A stretch of DNA of 64,000 bases. It comes from Lachnospiraceae bacterium. GTDB taxonomy: Bacteria; Bacillota; Clostridia; Lachnospirales; Lachnospiraceae. The notes beneath the pieces were generated by a model. The model was not told where the DNA came from. It worked only from the letters and a program-made list of their open reading frames with translations, and searched no databases. Location of the stretch: the NCBI GenBank assembly GCA_024698145.1, contig JAILRO010000012.1, forward strand, positions 124,001 through 188,000, in the 5' to 3' direction. The position numbers were made by a program, and so were the translations under genes. This document shows, piece after piece, positions 1 through 9,117 of this stretch; positions within the stretch are counted from its first letter, which is position 1, and every line of letters begins with the position of its first letter.

Positions 1-3000
1 ACTTGTTAAAACTTAAGGACATCAAGATTCCTAATGCTAAGATTCCTGCATATACAAATGCTGAAAGAACACGTCTTCAGAAGGCGTTTGGTTATACATA
101 TGAGAATTACCATGAGGGTATTCTTAATATGGCATTAAACGGAATAGAGCAGATCGGTGCTATGGGTGTTGATACACCAATAGCTGCATTATCTAATGAA
201 TACCAGCCGCTTTTCTATTACTTTAAGCAGTTGTTTGCGCAGGTTACCAATCCACCGATTGATGCTGAAAGAGAGAAGATTGTAACTTCAAGAACAGTTT
301 ACCTTGGAAAGAACGGTAATTTGTTAGAGGAAAAACCTGAAAACTGTCATGTATTAAAGATTCACAACCCGATTCTTACTGATTTGGACTTGTTAAAGAT
401 TGAGAACCTGAACCATGAAGGCTTTAAGGTTGCAAAAGTTTCAATACTTTATTACAAGTCAACACCTATGAAACGTGTTATAGATCATTTATTTGTTGAG
501 GTGGATAAAGCATACAGAGAGGGTGCAAATATTCTTATCCTTTCGGATCGTGGAGTAGATGAGAACCATGTTGCTATACCTTCACTTTTGGCGGTTGCAG
601 CAGTTCACAGACATCTTGTACAGACAAAGAAATGTACAGCAATGTCTCTTATACTTGAATCGGGAGAGCCAAGAGAAGTTCATCATTTTGCGACGTTACT
701 TGGTTTCGGTGCTTCTGCGGTTAATCCATACCTTGCACATTCGACAATCAAGGAGCTTGTTGATAACGACCTTCTTGATAAGGATTATTACGCTGCAGTG
801 GACGATTATGACAATGCAATTCTTCAGGGAATAGTTAAGATTGCTTCAAAGATGGGTATTTCAACTATACAGTCATATCAGGGTAGTAAGATATTCGAGG
901 CAATCGGTATTTCCAAAGAGGTTGTTGATGAGTACTTTACCGGAACGGTCAGCCGTGTCGGCGGTGTTACATTAGATGATATTGCGGATGATGTTGATAA
1001 GCAACACAGTCGTGCTTTTGATCCACTTGGACTTTCTGCAGATATGGAGCTTACTGCGGTTGGACGTCATAAGGCAAGAAGTCAGGGTGAGAATCACAGA
1101 TATAATCCGCAGACAATACATATGCTTCAGCTTGCAACAAGAGAAGGAAACTATGATAAGTTCACTGAATATACCAAGATGGTTGATGCGGAAAAGACAG
1201 GATACCTTAGAAGCCTTATGGACTTTAATTATCCTGCGAACGGCGTACCTATTGAGGAAGTTGAGAGCGAAGAAGAAATCGTTAAGAGATTTAAGACAGG
1301 AGCTATGTCTTATGGTTCTATCTCGGAAGAGGCACATGAAACACTTGCTATTGCGATGAATCATTTACATGGTAAGTCAAACAGTGGTGAAGGTGGAGAG
1401 AGTGATGAAAGAATTGCTTCCGCAGGAACCAAACACGACAGAAGCTCAGCAATTAAGCAGGTTGCCAGCGGACGTTTTGGTGTAACTAGTAAGTATCTGG
1501 TTAGCGCACAGGAAATACAGATTAAAATGGCACAGGGTGCAAAGCCGGGTGAAGGTGGACATCTTCCGGGAAAGAAGGTTTATCCATGGGTTGCAAAGAC
1601 AAGACATTCAACACCGGGTGTAAGCCTTATATCACCACCACCTCATCATGATATTTATTCGATAGAGGATCTTGCACAGCTTATATATGATTTGAAAAAT
1701 GCTAATAAAAATGCACGTATTTCCGTAAAACTTGTTTCAGAAGCAGGTGTCGGAACGGTTGCTGCCGGTGTTGCCAAGGCAGGTGCACAGGTAATCCTTG
1801 TGTCAGGTTATGATGGAGGAACGGGAGCAGCACCTTTAAGTTCAATCCACAATGCGGGACTTCCTTGGGAGCTTGGTCTTGCAGAAACACATCAGACACT
1901 TCTTTCAAATGGACTTAGAAATCAGGTTGTAATTGAAACTGACGGAAAGCTCATGAGTGGTAGAGATGTTGCGATAGCAGCACTTCTTGGTGCAGAGGAG
2001 TTTGGTTTTGCTACTGCACCGCTAGTAACTCTTGGTTGTGTAATGATGAGAGTTTGTAACAAGGATACTTGTCCTGTTGGTATTGCAACACAGAATCCTG
2101 AACTTAGAAAGCGTTTTGCAGGAAAGCCTGAATATGTTGAAAACTTTATGTTATTCGTAGCAAGACAGCTTCGTGAGTACATGGCACGCCTTGGTGTAAG
2201 AAGTATAGATGAGATGGTTGGTCGTACTGATTTGTTGAAGGTTAAGGATGGCTTGACTGATGCACAGGCAAAAATTGACCTTGGTCAAATTCTTGTTGAT
2301 GTATCTGATATTGATAGAAGTTTACAGACATTCCATCCTGAACTTGCATACGATTTTAAGCTTGAGAATACAAAAGATGAGCAGGTATTGCTTAAGAATA
2401 AGGGAATAATCGATGCAATCAAGAAGGGTAAGGAAAGCAGTATTGATATTGAGCTTACCAATGTTGACAGAACTTTCGGAACTTTGCTTGGCGCAGAGAT
2501 TACAAGAAATAATCCGGAAGGTCTTGATGAGGATACGATTACAGTTAACTGTAAGGGTTCTGGTGGACAGAGTTTTGGAGCATTTATTCCAAAAGGACTC
2601 ACCATTAAGTTGTCAGGAGACAGTAACGACTACTTCGGTAAAGGTTTATCCGGTGGAAAGCTTATTGTTCATGCACCTAAAGAAGCAAAGTACAATCCTG
2701 AAGAAAACATTATTATCGGTAATGTTGCTCTTTACGGCGCAACTTCAGGTGAAGCGTATATTGCAGGTATGGCAGGTGAGCGTTTCTGTATCCGTAATTC
2801 CGGTGTAACAGCTGTTGTTGAAGGTGTCGGAGAGCACGGTTGCGAATACATGACAGGTGGTCATGCAGTAATACTAGGTCCTACGGGTAAGAACTTTGCT
2901 GCCGGTATGAGTGGCGGTGTTGCTTACGTACTTGATGAGGAGAATAATCTGTACAAGAATCTTAATAAGCAGCTTGTAGGAATGGAAAAAGTTGAACTTA

Positions 3001-3227
3001 AGAATGACAAGGAAGAACTTAGAAAGATAATAGAGAACCATGTAAAATATACAGGTTCTAAGAAGGGTCAGAAAATCCTTGATAATTTTGATGAGTATAT
3101 CGGTAAGTTCAAGAAGATAATACCTACAGATTATAAAGAAATGTTAAGACTTACAGCGCGTAACGAAGAGCAGGGTATGGATAGAGAGCAGGCACAGATT
3201 GAAGCATTCACGGAACTCGTTGGATAA
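1..3227 (+). CDS. gltB: Glutamate synthase large subunit, 5'-truncated by the window edge
   Basis: Catalyses reductive transfer of the glutamine amide to 2-oxoglutarate to give two glutamates. About 1074 codons are visible. The family is roughly 1500 residues, so the N-terminal glutaminase domain lies outside the window; the first in-frame TTG at position 3 is not a true start. What remains begins in the central domain, then the FMN-binding barrel (around residues 420-800, with EAGVGTVAAGVAKAGAQ and SGYDGGTGAAP), the 3Fe-4S cysteine motif CNKDTCPVGIATQ, and a C-terminal GXGXG beta-helix (GATSGEAYIAGMAGERF). No gltD-like small subunit follows: the next gene is leuD after a 566-bp palindromic gap. 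High confidence in the family. Confidence 0.95.
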   Translation, partial: LLKLKDIKIPNAKIPAYTNAERTRLQKAFGYTYENYHEGILNMALNGIEQIGAMGVDTPIAALSNEYQPLFYYFKQLFAQVTNPPIDAEREKIVTSRTVYLGKNGNLLEEKPENCHVLKIHNPILTDLDLLKIENLNHEGFKVAKVSILYYKSTPMKRVIDHLFVEVDKAYREGANILILSDRGVDENHVAIPSLLAVAAVHRHLVQTKKCTAMSLILESGEPREVHHFATLLGFGASAVNPYLAHSTIKELVDNDLLDKDYYAAVDDYDNAILQGIVKIASKMGISTIQSYQGSKIFEAIGISKEVVDEYFTGTVSRVGGVTLDDIADDVDKQHSRAFDPLGLSADMELTAVGRHKARSQGENHRYNPQTIHMLQLATREGNYDKFTEYTKMVDAEKTGYLRSLMDFNYPANGVPIEEVESEEEIVKRFKTGAMSYGSISEEAHETLAIAMNHLHGKSNSGEGGESDERIASAGTKHDRSSAIKQVASGRFGVTSKYLVSAQEIQIKMAQGAKPGEGGHLPGKKVYPWVAKTRHSTPGVSLISPPPHHDIYSIEDLAQLIYDLKNANKNARISVKLVSEAGVGTVAAGVAKAGAQVILVSGYDGGTGAAPLSSIHNAGLPWELGLAETHQTLLSNGLRNQVVIETDGKLMSGRDVAIAALLGAEEFGFATAPLVTLGCVMMRVCNKDTCPVGIATQNPELRKRFAGKPEYVENFMLFVARQLREYMARLGVRSIDEMVGRTDLLKVKDGLTDAQAKIDLGQILVDVSDIDRSLQTFHPELAYDFKLENTKDEQVLLKNKGIIDAIKKGKESSIDIELTNVDRTFGTLLGAEITRNNPEGLDEDTITVNCKGSGGQSFGAFIPKGLTIKLSGDSNDYFGKGLSGGKLIVHAPKEAKYNPEENIIIGNVALYGATSGEAYIAGMAGERFCIRNSGVTAVVEGVGEHGCEYMTGGHAVILGPTGKNFAAGMSGGVAYVLDEENNLYKNLNKQLVGMEKVELKNDKEELRKIIENHVKYTGSKKGQKILDNFDEYIGKFKKIIPTDYKEMLRLTARNEEQGMDREQAQIEAFTELVG

Positions 3228-3230
3228 ATT

Positions 3231-3447
3231 GCTGTTTAATGCACTTTTATATGTGACGGACGCGTATAGATTATCAGATGTATGAATATCCTGTCTCAAC
3301 ATGCCTTGCCTGACATCCGTGTCAGGCATTCGCTTAGGTACTCACGGCATACCAACAACCTCTAAGTACCTTTCAGATGTCACAGGATATTTCATACACA
3401 GATAATCTCACGCTGTTACTTCATGTATGAAAGTGCATCAAAGCAGC
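3231..3447. repeat. Long imperfect palindrome 1, gltB-leuD gap
   Basis: The left arm 3231-3294 is nearly the reverse complement of the right arm 3382-3447, with a few mismatches and single-base bulges. Inside sit a perfect 9-bp hairpin (3307-3328, TGCCTGACA / TGTCAGGCA, loop TCCG) and a second stem (AGGTACT near 3336 with AGTACCT near 3365). Folded as RNA or cruciform this is a long stem topped by a multi-branch head. It starts four bases after the gltB stop codon. No terminal duplication or transposase is visible, and a dispersed non-autonomous element or a structured RNA are both possible. Confidence 0.75.
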
Positions 3448-3566
3448 TGATGCGAGCCGTAGGCGAGCCACGTGCCGCCCTCTATGTTGTACATGCGAAA
3501 CTTGGAAAAAGTATATTATGCGTCTCGTGTGATTACAGCTTCCATAAGCAGGTGCTCATAAGACGC

Positions 3567-3603
3567 CGGCACTTAACGAACACGAAGTGTGAGTTTAGTA
3601 CCG
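3567..3603. repeat. Core hairpin repeat, copy 1
   Basis: A 37-base interrupted hairpin: an outer stem CGGCACT with AGTACCG (one mismatch), a T-T mismatch, two A-T pairs, an internal loop, then ACAC-GAA-GTGT. Relative to copies 2 and 3 (ATGC-GAA-GCAT) both sides of the inner stem have changed together, so pairing is kept. Confidence 0.7.
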
Positions 3604-3633
3604 CTGCGTTCTTATACGCAGCGAAATCCCCTC

Positions 3634-3666
3634 TCTCTTAGTGAATGCGAAGCATGAACTTAGAGA
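3634..3666. repeat. Core hairpin repeat, copy 2
   Basis: Same plan as copy 1: outer stem TCTCT with AGAGA, a T-T mismatch, two pairs, an internal loop, and the inner stem-loop ATGC-GAA-GCAT. The outer stem sequence differs completely from copies 1 and 3 but still pairs. Confidence 0.65.
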
Positions 3667-3793
3667 CAGGGCATGCCTTGTGCTCGGCCTGCGATGGAAC
3701 TGCAATCATAAGAGACGCCTTAAAACAATTAGAAGTTTCGCTCGTATAACTTAACTAAACAGCAGTAATTGAAATTTGAAAGGAGAAATGATA

Positions 3794-4285
3794 ATGAAAG
3801 CACATGGTACAGTACATAAATATGGAGATAATGTTGATACAGACGTTATAATCCCTGCAAGATACTTAAACTCGTCAGATCCTAATGAACTTGCAAAGAA
3901 TTGCATGGAGGATATCGACCCGGATTTTGTTAATCGTGTTAAAGAGGGAGATATAATGGTCGCAAACAAGAACTTCGGTTGTGGTTCTTCAAGAGAGCAT
4001 GCACCGATTGCAATTAAGGCAAGTGGAATAAGCTGTGTTATCGCAGAAACATTTGCAAGAATATTCTATCGTAATGCGATTAATATCGGACTTCCTATTA
4101 TTGAGTGCCCGGAGGCTGCAAAAGAAATCGAAGCAGGTGATGACGTGGAAATCGATTTTGACAGCGGTATGATATATGACAGAACAAAAGGTACAGAGTA
4201 CAAAGGTCAGGCATTTCCACCATTTATGCAGAATATTATTACAAGTGGTGGATTGATTAACTCAATAAACAAGGCTAATTCTTAA
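3794..4285 (+). CDS. leuD: 3-isopropylmalate dehydratase small subunit
   Basis: Small subunit of the isopropylmalate isomerase of leucine synthesis, which converts 2- to 3-isopropylmalate with the LeuC iron-sulfur subunit. The 163-residue protein has the swivel-domain signature of the short LeuD class: [14 protein letters not shown] near the N-terminus and [12 protein letters not shown] around residues 55-67. The start is ATG 3794, eight bases after AAAGGAG; an upstream TTG and an ATG at 3788 are too close to the ribosome binding site. It is followed 29 bp later by leuB. leuC is not adjacent: gltB lies upstream. Confidence 0.93.
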   Translation: MKAHGTVHKYGDNVDTDVIIPARYLNSSDPNELAKNCMEDIDPDFVNRVKEGDIMVANKNFGCGSSREHAPIAIKASGISCVIAETFARIFYRNAINIGLPIIECPEAAKEIEAGDDVEIDFDSGMIYDRTKGTEYKGQAFPPFMQNIITSGGLINSINKANS

Positions 4286-4314
4286 TATGTATTATTTTAA
4301 AAGGAGATAACGAC

Positions 4315-5397
4315 ATGGTATGTAATTTGGCAGTCATCAAGGGTGACGGTATAGGTCCTGAAATCGTAACCGAAGCAATGAAGGTGTTAGATGCAGTAGG
4401 TGCAAAATACGGACACACATTTAATTATGAACATATATTGATGGGCGGCTGTTCTATAGATGCAACAGGAGAGCCTTTAACAGATGAAGCAGTTAATATT
4501 GCAAAGTCAAAAGACGCTGTTCTTCTTGGCTCAATCGGTGGTAATACGCAGACATCCCCGTGGTACAAACTTCCACCGGAGAAACGTCCGGAGGCAGGAC
4601 TTCTTAAGATAAGAAAAGAACTTGGATTGTTCGCAAACTTACGTCCGGCATATCTTTATCCGGAACTTAAGGATGCATGTCCGTTAAAGGCTGAAGTTGC
4701 AGAGCGTGGATTTGACATGATGATGATGAGAGAGCTTACAGGCGGTCTCTACTTCGGTGACAGATATACAAAAGAGATTGACGGTGTTATGACAGCGGTT
4801 GATACGCTTACATACAACGAGAACGAAATCAGAAGAATTGCAATCAAGGGATTTGATATCGCAATGAAGCGTCGTAAGAAAGTAACACTTATTGATAAGG
4901 CTAACGTACTTGATTCTTCAAGACTTTGGAGAAAAGTTGTGGAAGAGGTTTCGAAAGATTATCCGGAAGTTGAGTACGGAGTAATGTTGGTTGATAACTG
5001 CGCAATGCAGCTTGTAAAGGATCCTGCACAGTTTGATGTCGTACTTACAGAGAACATGTTTGGAGATATTCTTTCAGATGAAGCTTCACAGATTACAGGT
5101 TCAATCGGAATGCTTCCTTCTGCATCACTTAATGAAACCAAGTTTGGTATGTATGAGCCGTCAGGCGGATCTGCACCGGACATTGCAGGCAAGAATATAG
5201 CAAACCCGATTGCAACAATATTAAGTGCTGCTATGATGCTTCGTTACACATTCGATCTTGATAAAGAGGCAGATGCAATCGAAGATGCAGTCAAGAAAGT
5301 ATTAGCCGAAGGCTACAGAACAATCGACCTCGCTAAACCGGGAGAACCGCAAGTAAAATGTAATGAGATGGGCACTTTGATAGCGGAACGAGTGTGA
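4315..5397 (+). CDS. leuB: 3-isopropylmalate dehydrogenase
   Basis: NAD-dependent oxidation and decarboxylation of 3-isopropylmalate to 2-oxoisocaproate, the third step of leucine synthesis. The 360-residue length is normal. It begins with the family motif KGDGIGPEIV, has the GGLYFGDR loop, the K-A-N-V-L segment, and the NMFGDILSDEASQ and YEPSGGSAPDIAGK motifs that carry the catalytic aspartates and the cofactor site. ATG 4315 follows AAAGGAG at normal spacing. It probably shares a transcript with leuD. Downstream comes a palindrome-filled gap before ilvD. Confidence 0.96.
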   Translation: MVCNLAVIKGDGIGPEIVTEAMKVLDAVGAKYGHTFNYEHILMGGCSIDATGEPLTDEAVNIAKSKDAVLLGSIGGNTQTSPWYKLPPEKRPEAGLLKIRKELGLFANLRPAYLYPELKDACPLKAEVAERGFDMMMMRELTGGLYFGDRYTKEIDGVMTAVDTLTYNENEIRRIAIKGFDIAMKRRKKVTLIDKANVLDSSRLWRKVVEEVSKDYPEVEYGVMLVDNCAMQLVKDPAQFDVVLTENMFGDILSDEASQITGSIGMLPSASLNETKFGMYEPSGGSAPDIAGKNIANPIATILSAAMMLRYTFDLDKEADAIEDAVKKVLAEGYRTIDLAKPGEPQVKCNEMGTLIAERV

Positions 5398-5445
5398 ACA
5401 CAAAGCTGATTAATATGATAGAGTTTATCATATGTTGAATTGTAC

Positions 5446-5592
5446 TATTGCATAAGTATGACTTTGCTTTCAATAGCAGACCGTTTATGAACGTCGGTAC
5501 TTAATGAATGCGAAGCATGAGTTTAGTACCGCTACGTGAATAATCGAGCGAGAGCGTGTTTGCGTTGAAACAATGTCATACTTAATGCAATA
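5446..5592. repeat. Long imperfect palindrome 3, leuB-ilvD gap
   Basis: TATTGCATAAGTATGAC (5446-5462) is the reverse complement of 5575-5592 apart from one bulged base. Weaker pairing continues inward, for example TTTCAATAGCA against TGCGTTGAAA. The interior holds core-hairpin copy 3 (5495-5531). A separate perfect 8-bp hairpin (5413-5433, ATATGATA / TATCATAT) lies just outside, near the leuB stop. The architecture matches palindrome 2: long outer arms around a shared small hairpin. Confidence 0.7.
5495..5531. repeat. Core hairpin repeat, copy 3
   Basis: A 37-base interrupted hairpin with outer stem CGGTACT / AGTACCG (perfect), a T-T mismatch, two A-T pairs, an internal loop and the inner stem-loop ATGC-GAA-GCAT. 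It is the closest relative of copy 1, about 1.9 kb away on the other side of leuD-leuB. Confidence 0.7.
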
Positions 5593-5635
5593 TGAAAAAG
5601 AATATTAATAAGGATGTTCAAAAGGAGTGACAATT

Positions 5636-7297
5636 ATGAAGAGTGATAATGTAAAAGCAGGAATGCAACAGGCACCTCACCGTTCGTTGTTTAATGCACT
5701 TGGTATGACGGATGAGGAAATGAAGAAACCTATGGTTGGTATCGTATGTTCGTACAACGAGATTGTACCGGGACATATGAACCTTGATAAAATAGCACAG
5801 GCAGTTAAGCTTGGTGTAGCAGAGGCAGGCGGTGTGCCTGTAATGTTCCCTGCGATTGCAGTTTGTGACGGTATTGCAATGGGACACGTTGGAATGAAGT
5901 ATTCTCTTGTGACAAGAGATTTGATTGCAGATTCGACAGAATGTATGGCAATTGCACATCAGTTTGATGCACTTGTAATGATTCCGAACTGTGATAAGAA
6001 TGTTCCGGGACTTTTGATGGCAGCAGCAAGAGTTAATGTACCTACTGTATTTGTATCCGGTGGTCCCATGCTTGCAGGTCATGTAAAGGGACATAAGACA
6101 TCACTTTCTTCTATGTTTGAGGCTGTTGGTTCTTATGCAGCGGGAACAATGACAGAAGAAGATGTATACGAGTATGAATGTAAGACTTGTCCTACATGTG
6201 GTTCATGTTCGGGAATGTACACTGCAAACTCTATGAACTGTCTTACAGAAGCACTTGGTATGGGACTTCCTGGCAACGGAACAATTCCGGCAGTATATTC
6301 AGAGAGACTTAAGCTTGCAAAACGTGCAGGTTATGCAGTAATGGAAATGTTAAAGAGAGATATTCGTCCAAGAGATATCATCACAAAAGATGCTATCATG
6401 AATGCTCTTACAGTTGATATGGCACTTGGTTGTTCAACAAACTCAATGCTTCATATTCCTGCAATTGCGCATGAAATCGGATTTGACTTTGATATCGCAC
6501 TTGCCAATGAAGTAAGTGCAAAGACACCTAACCTTTGTCATCTTGCCCCTGCCGGTCCTACTTATATGGAAGACTTAAATGAAGCCGGTGGCGTATATGC
6601 GGTTATTAATCAGTTAAAGAGTAAAGGACTTATCAATGAGAATTGTATGACTGTAACCGGTAAGACAATCGGCGAGGCAGTAGAGGGATATACCAATAAG
6701 AACCCTGAGGTAATCAGACCACTTGATAATCCATATTCAGAAACAGGTGGACTTGCAGTTCTTAAGGGTAACCTTGCACCGGACGGTTCTGTGGTTAAGC
6801 GTTCCGCAGTTGTACCTGAAATGCTTAAGCATGAAGGTCCTGCAAGAGTATTTGATTGCGAGGAAGATGCAATAAATGCTATCAAGGGCGGTAAGATTGT
6901 TGAGGGTGACGTAGTAGTTATCCGTTATGAAGGCCCTAAGGGTGGTCCGGGAATGAGAGAGATGCTTAATCCTACATCAGCTATCGCAGGTATGGGACTT
7001 GGTTCGTCTGTTGCACTTATTACTGACGGACGTTTCTCAGGTGCAAGCCGTGGAGCATCTATCGGTCATGTATCTCCTGAGGCAGCAGTTGGCGGTCCTA
7101 TCGCATTTGTTGAGGAAGGCGATATCATTAAGATTGATATTGATAATCACTGCTTAGAGCTTGATGTTTCAGAGGAAGAACTTGCTAAGAGAAAAGCTGC
7201 TTGGACACCAAGAGAACCTAAGGTTACAACAGGATATCTTGCAAGATATTCAAAGATGGTAACATCAGGTAACCGCGGAGCAGTATTAGAGCTGTAA
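5636..7297 (+). CDS. ilvD: Dihydroxy-acid dehydratase
   Basis: Dehydrates 2,3-dihydroxy-3-methyl acids to 2-oxo acids in valine, isoleucine and leucine synthesis, using an iron-sulfur cluster and Mg. The 553-residue product has the cluster cysteines in PNCDKN and [15 protein letters not shown], the [12 protein letters not shown] segment and the [12 protein letters not shown] motif of the C-terminal swivel domain. The start is ATG 5636, seven bases after AAAGGAG; an in-frame GTG at 5627 is inside that ribosome binding site. It lies between the palindrome-filled leuB gap and ilvB, consistent with one branched-chain cluster. Confidence 0.96.
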   Translation: MKSDNVKAGMQQAPHRSLFNALGMTDEEMKKPMVGIVCSYNEIVPGHMNLDKIAQAVKLGVAEAGGVPVMFPAIAVCDGIAMGHVGMKYSLVTRDLIADSTECMAIAHQFDALVMIPNCDKNVPGLLMAAARVNVPTVFVSGGPMLAGHVKGHKTSLSSMFEAVGSYAAGTMTEEDVYEYECKTCPTCGSCSGMYTANSMNCLTEALGMGLPGNGTIPAVYSERLKLAKRAGYAVMEMLKRDIRPRDIITKDAIMNALTVDMALGCSTNSMLHIPAIAHEIGFDFDIALANEVSAKTPNLCHLAPAGPTYMEDLNEAGGVYAVINQLKSKGLINENCMTVTGKTIGEAVEGYTNKNPEVIRPLDNPYSETGGLAVLKGNLAPDGSVVKRSAVVPEMLKHEGPARVFDCEEDAINAIKGGKIVEGDVVVIRYEGPKGGPGMREMLNPTSAIAGMGLGSSVALITDGRFSGASRGASIGHVSPEAAVGGPIAFVEEGDIIKIDIDNHCLELDVSEEELAKRKAAWTPREPKVTTGYLARYSKMVTSGNRGAVLEL

Positions 7298-7405
7298 AAA
7301 AATAAAATTAATACTTTACAAAATCATTATAAAACTATATGATTGTGTAAGTGTTTCATGAAAAGAATGTACTAATGTAATATATGATTAAGGAGTTTGA
7401 TGAAG

Positions 7406-9085
7406 ATGAAACAATTAACAGGTTCAGAAATCGTAATTGAATGTCTGAAGGAACAGGGTGTTGATACCGTGTTCGGTTATCCGGGAGGAACTATCCTTAA
7501 TGTGTATGATGCTCTTTACAAGCATCAGGACGAGATTAAGCATATTCTTACCTCTCACGAGCAGGGTGCAAGTCATGCTGCAGACGGCTATGCAAGAGCA
7601 ACCGGTAAGGTTGGTGTTTGTATGGCAACTTCAGGACCGGGTGCAACTAACTTAGTTACCGGAATTGCTACAGCATATATGGATTCAATACCTCTTGTTG
7701 CAATTACAGCTAACGTAGGTGTGTCTATGCTTGGTAAGGATTCTTTCCAGGAGATTGATATTGCAGGTGTAGTAATGCCTGTAACAAAGCACAGCTTTAT
7801 TGTTAAGAATGTACATGAGTTAGCTGATACTTTAAGACGTGCATTTAAGATTGCTGCAAGTGGAAGACCGGGTCCCGTTCTTGTAGATATTACTAAGGAC
7901 GTAACCGCTAATCTTGCTGATTACGAATACAAGAAACCGGAGAAAATCGAGCCTATCACCAAGACAATCAAGGAAGAAGATATTGATACGGTTGTCAAAA
8001 TGATTGGTAAGGCTAAGAAGCCATTCATTATGGTAGGAGGCGGTGCAGTAGCTTCCGGTGCATATAAGGAGTTTAGAAAGTTTGCTAAGCTTGTAGATGC
8101 TCCTGTATGTGATACCTTGATGGGTAAAGGTGTATTTGACGGAACTGATTCGCACTATACCGGAATGGTTGGTATGCATGGATCAAAGGCTTCTAACTTC
8201 GGTGTGACACAGTCAGACCTGTTAATAGTTGTAGGCGGACGTTTCTCAGACCGAGTTATCGGTAATGCAAAGAAGTTTGCCAACAATGCTAAGATTGTTC
8301 AGATAGACGTAGATGCTGCTGAGATTAACAAGAATATTGTTGTTGATGCAAGTATCATTGGTGACGCAAAAGAGATTCTTAAGAAGTTAAATGCTAAGCT
8401 TGAGCAGAAGAATAACAAAGAGTGGCTTAAGGAGATTGATGAACTTAAGAAACAGTATCCTTCTTCATATCCTAAGGATATACTTACAGGTCCTACAGCG
8501 ATTGAGAAGATATACAAGCTTACAAAGGGTGATGCAATTATTACAACAGATGTTGGACAGCATCAGATGTGGGCAGCTCAGATGTATAACTACAAAGAGC
8601 CTAGACAGCTTCTTACTTCAGGTGGTCTTGGAACTATGGGATACGGACTCGGTGCATGTATCGGTGCTAAGGTTGGTAAGCCTGAAAAGACTGTTGTCAA
8701 TATCGCCGGAGACGGTTGCTTCCGTATGAACATGAATGAGCTTATGACAGCTGCTCGTTACAACATTCCTATAATTCAGGTTGTTATTAATAACCATGTT
8801 TTGGGAATGGTTAGACAGTGGCAGACATTGTTCTACGAAGAGAGATATTCCAATACAGTACTTGATGATTCCGTAGATTTCGTTAAGATTTCGGAAGGTA
8901 TGGGTGCTTTGGCATTTAAGGCAACAACTCTTGAGGAGTTTGAGGCTGCATTTAAGAAGGCATTAAAATCAGGCAAGCCTTGCGTGATTGATGCACAGAT
9001 AGAAAAAGATGACAAGGTATGGCCTATGGTTGCAGCCGGTCAGCCTATATCTACATGCTTCTCAGAAGAAGACCTTGATAAATAA
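7406..9085 (+). CDS. ilvB: Acetolactate synthase, catalytic (large) subunit
   Basis: Thiamine-diphosphate enzyme that makes acetolactate or acetohydroxybutyrate, the first common branched-chain step. About 559 residues: an N-terminal pyrimidine-binding domain (VFGYPGGTIL; catalytic Glu in SHEQGA), a middle FAD-type domain, and a C-terminal domain with the thiamine motif GDGCFRMNMNE followed by INNHVLGM. ATG 7406 gives the usual MKQLTGSE beginning; ATG 7400 is an alternative closer to the AAGGAG. No small regulatory subunit gene (ilvN) follows; serC does, 32 bp downstream. The subunit could be encoded elsewhere. Confidence 0.94.
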   Translation: MKQLTGSEIVIECLKEQGVDTVFGYPGGTILNVYDALYKHQDEIKHILTSHEQGASHAADGYARATGKVGVCMATSGPGATNLVTGIATAYMDSIPLVAITANVGVSMLGKDSFQEIDIAGVVMPVTKHSFIVKNVHELADTLRRAFKIAASGRPGPVLVDITKDVTANLADYEYKKPEKIEPITKTIKEEDIDTVVKMIGKAKKPFIMVGGGAVASGAYKEFRKFAKLVDAPVCDTLMGKGVFDGTDSHYTGMVGMHGSKASNFGVTQSDLLIVVGGRFSDRVIGNAKKFANNAKIVQIDVDAAEINKNIVVDASIIGDAKEILKKLNAKLEQKNNKEWLKEIDELKKQYPSSYPKDILTGPTAIEKIYKLTKGDAIITTDVGQHQMWAAQMYNYKEPRQLLTSGGLGTMGYGLGACIGAKVGKPEKTVVNIAGDGCFRMNMNELMTAARYNIPIIQVVINNHVLGMVRQWQTLFYEERYSNTVLDDSVDFVKISEGMGALAFKATTLEEFEAAFKKALKSGKPCVIDAQIEKDDKVWPMVAAGQPISTCFSEEDLDK

Positions 9086-9117
9086 TAAGATAATAATATC
9101 CAGGAGGATTAATAAAA

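Larger units (their letters stand above)
3486..3750. repeat. Long imperfect palindrome 2, gltB-leuD gap
   Basis: The left arm 3486-3553 pairs with the right arm 3680-3750. Shared blocks on reverse complementing include GCGAAACTT, GCGTCTC, TGATT and TTCCAT. The head holds two copies of a small core hairpin (3567-3603 and 3634-3666) and a perfect 8-bp hairpin (3602-3623, CGCTGCGT / ACGCAGCG). It ends about 40 bases before the leuD start codon. Open frames running through it are by-products of the palindrome and have no ribosome binding site. Together with palindrome 1 this explains nearly all of the gap between gltB and leuD. Confidence 0.75.

Noticed and set aside
972-1364. Mirror frames on both strands inside gltB
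   Set aside because: Products of gltB codon usage; no family features.
3567-3640. T-box-like wording (TTAGTACCGCTGCG then a hairpin) upstream of leuD
   Set aside because: The conserved T-box antiterminator sequence (GGGTGG-ACCGCG) is not matched, no stem I features are visible, and the same bases are explained by the palindrome and core hairpin.
3423-3641. 72-codon open frame in the gltB-leuD gap
   Set aside because: It lies across both palindromes, has no ribosome binding site, and its composition follows the inverted repeats.
5618-6094. 158-codon minus-strand frame opposite ilvD
   Set aside because: Antisense shadow of a strongly conserved gene; Cys/His-rich random composition and no ribosome binding site.
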